A stretch of 9,831 nt of DNA, taken from the NCBI GenBank assembly GCA_021793595.1, contig JAJYSL010000161.1:1-9831 (forward strand). The letters run 5' to 3'. Every line of letters starts with the position of its first letter. Positions within the stretch are counted from its first letter, which is position 1. The stretch comes from Acidobacteriota bacterium (GTDB lineage Bacteria; Acidobacteriota; Terriglobia; Terriglobales; Acidobacteriaceae). Under the pieces are notes generated by a model that was given only the letters and a program-made list of their open reading frames with translations, made no database searches and was not told where the DNA came from. The translations under genes were made by a program, and so were the position numbers. Below, in pieces: positions 6,068 to 9,831 of this stretch.

Positions 6068-7801
6068 ATGGACGCAGTGGTTGTCAGGAACATGAGCAAG
6101 TCTTTCGGCAAAGGGGCGGCTCGCAGAGATGCGCTCAAGAATGTTTCCCTACAAATTCCTGCAGGAAACATGACCGCGCTGATCGGCCCGGATGGCGCGG
6201 GCAAAACCACGCTGCTGCGCCTGCTGGCCGGCATCCTGACGCCGCAGGCCGGAGAGATATACGTTCTTGGCCACCGCTTGCCCCAGGATGCGCTGGCGTT
6301 GCAAAGCAAGATCGGCTACATGCCGCAGCACTTCGGTCTGTACGAAGACCTAACGGTGGAGGAAAATCTCACTCTTTTTGCCGACTTGCACGGCATCCCT
6401 CTCGCGGACAGGGAAGGCCGTTTTGCGGAACTGCTTACCATGACGGCGCTGGGACCGTTTCGCAAGCGGCTGGCGGGACAATTGTCTGGCGGCATGAAGC
6501 AAAAGCTGGGACTGGCTTGCACCCTTGTGCATCCGCCGCAACTGCTCTTATTGGATGAAGCCAGCGTGGGCGTCGATCCCATTTCGCGGCGGGAACTCTG
6601 GAGTATCATTCGGCGCCAAGTGGAGGAACAAAAGGTGACCGTAGTGCTCAGCACGGCCTACATGGATGAGGCAGAGCGCTGCGCCCACGTCCTTCTGTTA
6701 CACGAGGGAGAAATTTTGGCGCAGGGAGATCCGGCGCAGCTTACTGTGCCGTTGCAACGGCACGCGTTCGTTTTAGAAGAGATTTCGCAATCGCCGCGCA
6801 GCCTGCAATCGCAGATTGCCCGCCTGCCCGGCGTGGTGGACGCCGTGGTGCAGGGTGATGGACTGCGCATCGTAATGCAAGAGCCACGACCACCTGTCTT
6901 GAGGGATGATCTGGCTTCCTATGGAACACCCAAGGCAGTTCCAGCGCGACTGGAAGATGCTTTCGTCAGCCTTTTGTTTAGACGGACCCCGCGTCACCCC
7001 ATTCCACTGCCACCTCAAAGGGATACATCCCAGGACGGCGCGACAGTTGTCGAGGTCAAGAAGCTCTATCGCTATTTCGGTAGCTTTGCCGCGGTAAAAA
7101 ATGTGAGTTTCCATGTGCGCAAAGGGGAGATATTTGGCCTACTGGGGGCCAATGGCGCGGGCAAATCGACCACCTTTCGGATGCTCTGCGGATTGCTGCC
7201 CTCTTCCTCTGGTACGCTACGCGTAGCCGGCGCCGATCTGCGCACGGCAACGGCGGATGCGCGTGCACGGATCGGCTATGTATCACAGAAATTTTCCTTG
7301 TACGGGGTGTTAAGCGTGCAGCAGAACCTCTCGTTCTTCGCTTCCGCTTATGGACTTCAAAACCAGTACAAAAGAGAGCGCATGGAGTGGGCGCTGGAGG
7401 AACTGGAACTGCGGGAATATGCCAGCATGAATGCGGGGAGCCTGCCACTAGGCTACAAACAACGTCTGGCCTTGGCCTGTGCGTTGATGCACGAACCGGA
7501 GATACTTTTTCTGGACGAACCCACCTCCGGCGTTGATCCCTTAGCCCGCCGCGAGTTCTGGGCACGCGTTAACGCGCTGGCGGAGGGAGGAACCACCTGT
7601 CTGGTGACCACGCATTTTATGGAGGAGGCGGAATACTGCGACCATTTGGTGCTGATGTCGCTGGGCGAAGTGCTGGCATGGGGAACGCCTGCGGAGATCA
7701 AGGAAAAGGTCCGTAGCCCCGACCTTCCCTATCCGAGCATGGAAGACGCCTTTATCGCCCTGATTGAAGAACATGAGCAAGTGAGCCGGAGGGCGTCGTG
7801 A
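6068..7801 (+). CDS. ybhF: ABC transporter ATPase with two fused nucleotide-binding domains, YbhF type
   Basis: Drives export by ATP hydrolysis on the cytoplasmic side of the inner membrane. The 577 residues, essentially YbhF length, comprise two ATPase domains, about 1-230 and 325-560, joined by a linker. Domain 1 has Walker A GPDGAGKT (40-47), signature LSGGM (139-143) and Walker B LLLLDE (159-164, E164), with Ala at 197 where the H-loop histidine is expected (STAYMDEAE). Domain 2 has Walker A GANGAGKS (360-367), an atypical signature LPLGY (459-463), Walker B ILFLDE (479-484) and H-loop H516 (TTHFMEEAE). Because ATP sits between Walker A of one domain and the signature of the other, one site pairs both deviations and the other pairs both intact motifs. 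One active and one degenerate site is therefore likely. The frame is open from 5624, but the real start is the ATG at 6068, just after the adaptor stop. Its stop overlaps the next gene by 4 bp. Confidence 0.95.
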   Translation: MDAVVVRNMSKSFGKGAARRDALKNVSLQIPAGNMTALIGPDGAGKTTLLRLLAGILTPQAGEIYVLGHRLPQDALALQSKIGYMPQHFGLYEDLTVEENLTLFADLHGIPLADREGRFAELLTMTALGPFRKRLAGQLSGGMKQKLGLACTLVHPPQLLLLDEASVGVDPISRRELWSIIRRQVEEQKVTVVLSTAYMDEAERCAHVLLLHEGEILAQGDPAQLTVPLQRHAFVLEEISQSPRSLQSQIARLPGVVDAVVQGDGLRIVMQEPRPPVLRDDLASYGTPKAVPARLEDAFVSLLFRRTPRHPIPLPPQRDTSQDGATVVEVKKLYRYFGSFAAVKNVSFHVRKGEIFGLLGANGAGKSTTFRMLCGLLPSSSGTLRVAGADLRTATADARARIGYVSQKFSLYGVLSVQQNLSFFASAYGLQNQYKRERMEWALEELELREYASMNAGSLPLGYKQRLALACALMHEPEILFLDEPTSGVDPLARREFWARVNALAEGGTTCLVTTHFMEEAEYCDHLVLMSLGEVLAWGTPAEIKEKVRSPDLPYPSMEDAFIALIEEHEQVSRRAS

Positions 7802-8913
7802 AAGCCATGCGTTTAACCGGGTTGATGCGCAAGGAAGCGTATGAGATCATCCGAGACCCTTCGAGCATCGCCATTGCATTCGTGCTGCCATTGGGGGTCC
7901 TGTTGATTTTTTGCTATGGGGTCTCTCTGGATGCGCGCCACATCAAGACCGCGGTGGGGGTGGACGCCCCCACGCAGGTCACTGCCTCTTTCCTGGCGGA
8001 ACTTGGACGCTCCCAATGGTTCCAGCCGACGCAGTATGGAGACATGACGTCGGCCAAAGATGCCATGATGCATGGGCGAGCGGACGCCATTATCTGGCTG
8101 CGCAGTGACTTCACCAGCTTGTCGTACAGTCCCGGCAATGCTCCCATCCATCTCATCGTGAATGGGGTCGATGCCAACAATGCACGGACTATCGAAAATT
8201 ATTTGAACGGGACATGGCTCCTTTGGTTGAGGCAGGAGGCTACCCTTCATGGCGGTCATCTGTATATGCCGGTCGCAGCAGAAACGCGGGTCTGGTTCAA
8301 CCCTGCCCTGCGCAGCCGGGACTATCTGGTCCCCGGACTTATCGCCATTATCATGTCGCTCGTTGGAGGGCTGCTCACGGCCCTAGTGGTCTCGCGGGAA
8401 TGGGAGCGGGGGACCATGGAAGGCATTATGGTCACTCCAGTGAGCAAGACGGAGATACTACTCGGCAAACTAGTCCCGTATTTCGTGATGGGGATGGGCG
8501 GGATGGTCCTCTCCACTGCAATGGCCGTCTTTTTGTTCGCGGTGCCATTGCGTGGGTCACTCTTTGTTCTTTTCGCCACCTCAGCGTTGTTTATGCTGAC
8601 GGCCCTGGGTATGGGGCTGCTGATCTCCGTTCTTGCCCGCAGCCAGTTTGTGGCGGCGATGGTGGCTATTGTCACCACCTTTCTGCCAGCATTCATACTA
8701 TCCGGCTTCCTATACGACATTCGTTCCATGCCCCTGCCCATCCAGCGCCTGACCTACATCATTGCAGCTCGCTACTTTGTGGCGGTTCTGCAAAGCATAT
8801 TTCTAGCCGGGAATGTATGGACGGTGATACTGCGCAATTGTCTTGGCATGGCCGTTCTGTGCACCTTCTTCCTAGGCATTGCGCTCTTTCGTTTTCGCAA
8901 AAGGATGGACTAA
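7798..8913 (+). CDS. ybhS: ABC-2 family inner-membrane permease, YbhS type
   Basis: One of the two membrane halves of the exporter. The 371 residues have the ABC-2 layout: a membrane helix at about 24-44, a periplasmic domain (about 45-175), then five helices between about 177 and 365. The conserved cytoplasmic coupling segment SREWERGTMEGIMVTPVS (199-216) follows the second helix and should contact the ATPase. The start is GTG at 7798, sharing GTGA with the stop of the ATPase gene, with GGAGGG at 7788-7793. An ATG three codons on (7807) is a possible alternative but is farther from that site. The 4-bp overlap implies translational coupling. The C-terminus FRFRKRMD is basic and cytoplasmic. 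In E. coli the YbhFSR pump has been linked to cation and tetracycline export; the substrate here is unknown. Confidence 0.93.
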   Translation: MKAMRLTGLMRKEAYEIIRDPSSIAIAFVLPLGVLLIFCYGVSLDARHIKTAVGVDAPTQVTASFLAELGRSQWFQPTQYGDMTSAKDAMMHGRADAIIWLRSDFTSLSYSPGNAPIHLIVNGVDANNARTIENYLNGTWLLWLRQEATLHGGHLYMPVAAETRVWFNPALRSRDYLVPGLIAIIMSLVGGLLTALVVSREWERGTMEGIMVTPVSKTEILLGKLVPYFVMGMGGMVLSTAMAVFLFAVPLRGSLFVLFATSALFMLTALGMGLLISVLARSQFVAAMVAIVTTFLPAFILSGFLYDIRSMPLPIQRLTYIIAARYFVAVLQSIFLAGNVWTVILRNCLGMAVLCTFFLGIALFRFRKRMD

Positions 8914-9831
8914 TGCGACAAGTTCTCCAGCGCGTCCTGGCCCTTGCCCGCAAGGAACTACTGGCCTTGCTGCGGGATGCGGCCAGCCGGGCCGTCCTGA
9001 TTGGCCCACCACTCATTCAGCTTGTTGTTTTTGGCTATGCCGCCACCTACGACCTCAAGAATGTTCCCTTTGTGGTCTATGACCAGGACCAAGGACGCTT
9101 ATCGCGGGACCTTATCGCCCGCTTTGCCGGTTCGCCCAGCTTTAGTCTGGTAGGTGTTGTCCATGACCAGAACGCCCTGGAGCAGTCTATTGATGGAGAA
9201 ACTGCGCTGATGGCGATGGACATTGGCCCAAATTTCACATCCAATCTGGAGCGTGGAATGAGCGCGCATGTGCAGCTTATTCTGGACGGAAGAAATTCCA
9301 ATACTGCGGGCTTGGCGTCGGGCTACGCTCAATCAATTGTGACAACTTTTAATGGAGCGCAGATCACCCAAAATGGCGGAGCCCCACCCTCCACCGTCGT
9401 AGTAAATCGGGCCTGGTTCAACTCCAATCTCGACTCCCAGTGGTTTACCGTTCCAGGCATCGTGGGTCTTCTTACCCTTGTGGTGAGTATGTTGGCAACG
9501 GGCCTGTCCGTGGCGCGGGAGCGCGAGATGGGGACTTTCGATCAACTCCTGGTCACGCCTATGCGCCCCGCAGAGATACTTCTGGGCAAGGCCATTCCAG
9601 GGTTTCTCATCGGCGCGCTAGAAGCCACGGTAATAGTCCTATTTACGGTCTTCTGGTTCCATGTTCCGTTCACAGGCAGCATAGCCTCACTCTATCTAGG
9701 CCTTTTTTTCTTTCTGCTCTCCACCGTTGGTATCGGACTGATGATCTCATCTTTGGCTGTGACCCAGCAGCAGGGGCTGCTCGGGGTCTTCCTATTTTTG
9801 TTACCAGCCATTGTGCTTTCTGGATTTTCTA
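8913..9831 (+). CDS. ybhR: ABC-2 family inner-membrane permease, YbhR type, 3' end cut by window
   Basis: The second membrane half, probably pairing with the preceding permease. The first 306 codons are present and the gene continues beyond the right edge. It starts MRQVLQRVLALARKELLALL. The first membrane helix is at about 26-44, followed by a periplasmic domain (about 45-175) with VYDQDQGRLSRDLIARF (55-71). Helices follow at about 180-199, 228-248, 255-281 and 287 onward. The coupling segment AREREMGTFDQLLVTPMRP (201-219) matches that of the first permease (SREWERGTMEGIMVTPVS), showing the two are paralogues. The ATG shares its A with the TAA stop of the previous gene (TAATG). A weak AAAGGA lies about 8 nt upstream. 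No frameshift is seen in the visible part. E. coli YbhR is about 370 residues, so roughly 60 residues are likely missing. Confidence 0.92.
   Translation, partial: MRQVLQRVLALARKELLALLRDAASRAVLIGPPLIQLVVFGYAATYDLKNVPFVVYDQDQGRLSRDLIARFAGSPSFSLVGVVHDQNALEQSIDGETALMAMDIGPNFTSNLERGMSAHVQLILDGRNSNTAGLASGYAQSIVTTFNGAQITQNGGAPPSTVVVNRAWFNSNLDSQWFTVPGIVGLLTLVVSMLATGLSVAREREMGTFDQLLVTPMRPAEILLGKAIPGFLIGALEATVIVLFTVFWFHVPFTGSIASLYLGLFFFLLSTVGIGLMISSLAVTQQQGLLGVFLFLLPAIVLSGFS

Overview
The window looks like bacterial chromosome of moderately high G+C from a Gram-negative organism. A TolC-type outer-membrane channel is encoded directly upstream of an inner-membrane adaptor and an ABC pump, which requires two membranes. 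The close match of the pump genes to the YbhG/F/S/R family and two CRP-like palindromes (TGTGA-N6-TCACA type) lean towards Pseudomonadota (gamma or beta). Other Gram-negatives, such as Acidobacteriota, are not excluded. I see no rRNA, tRNA, CRISPR array, insertion sequence or integrase.

Left part (1-2116, minus strand): a haemerythrin-like HHE protein (2116-1613) lies upstream of, and on the same strand as, a single-chain quinol-dependent nitric oxide reductase (from 1241, running off the left edge; the N-terminal 413 residues are present). Together they suggest a nitric-oxide or nitrosative-stress response module. The 371 bp between them hold a strong CRP/FNR-type palindrome.

Centre (2117-2751): 635 bp with no gene I can support. 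Its right end carries a second palindrome with the same GTGAC-N4-GTCAC arms, then a 20-bp perfect inverted repeat at the start of a TetR-family gene.

Right part (2752-9831, plus strand): tetR, tolC, hlyD-type adaptor (ybhG), a double ATPase (ybhF) and two ABC-2 permeases (ybhS, ybhR; the last is cut by the right edge). From the adaptor on, the genes are tightly packed (31 bp, 1 bp, 4-bp overlap, 1-bp overlap), so they are almost certainly one operon. Together they form a complete tripartite exporter: the ATPase dimer drives the YbhS/YbhR heterodimer in the inner membrane, YbhG bridges the periplasm, and TolC is the outer-membrane exit. The TetR is the obvious local regulator. Its probable operator (core TGAAT-N4-ATTCA) occurs at its own start and again across its own stop codon, just ahead of tolC. 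This suggests autoregulation plus control of the pump.

The exporter is a variant of a known family, and I see no clearly new system. The most useful observations are the paired TetR operators, the shared CRP/FNR-type boxes near both modules, and the complementary degeneration of the two ATPase sites.
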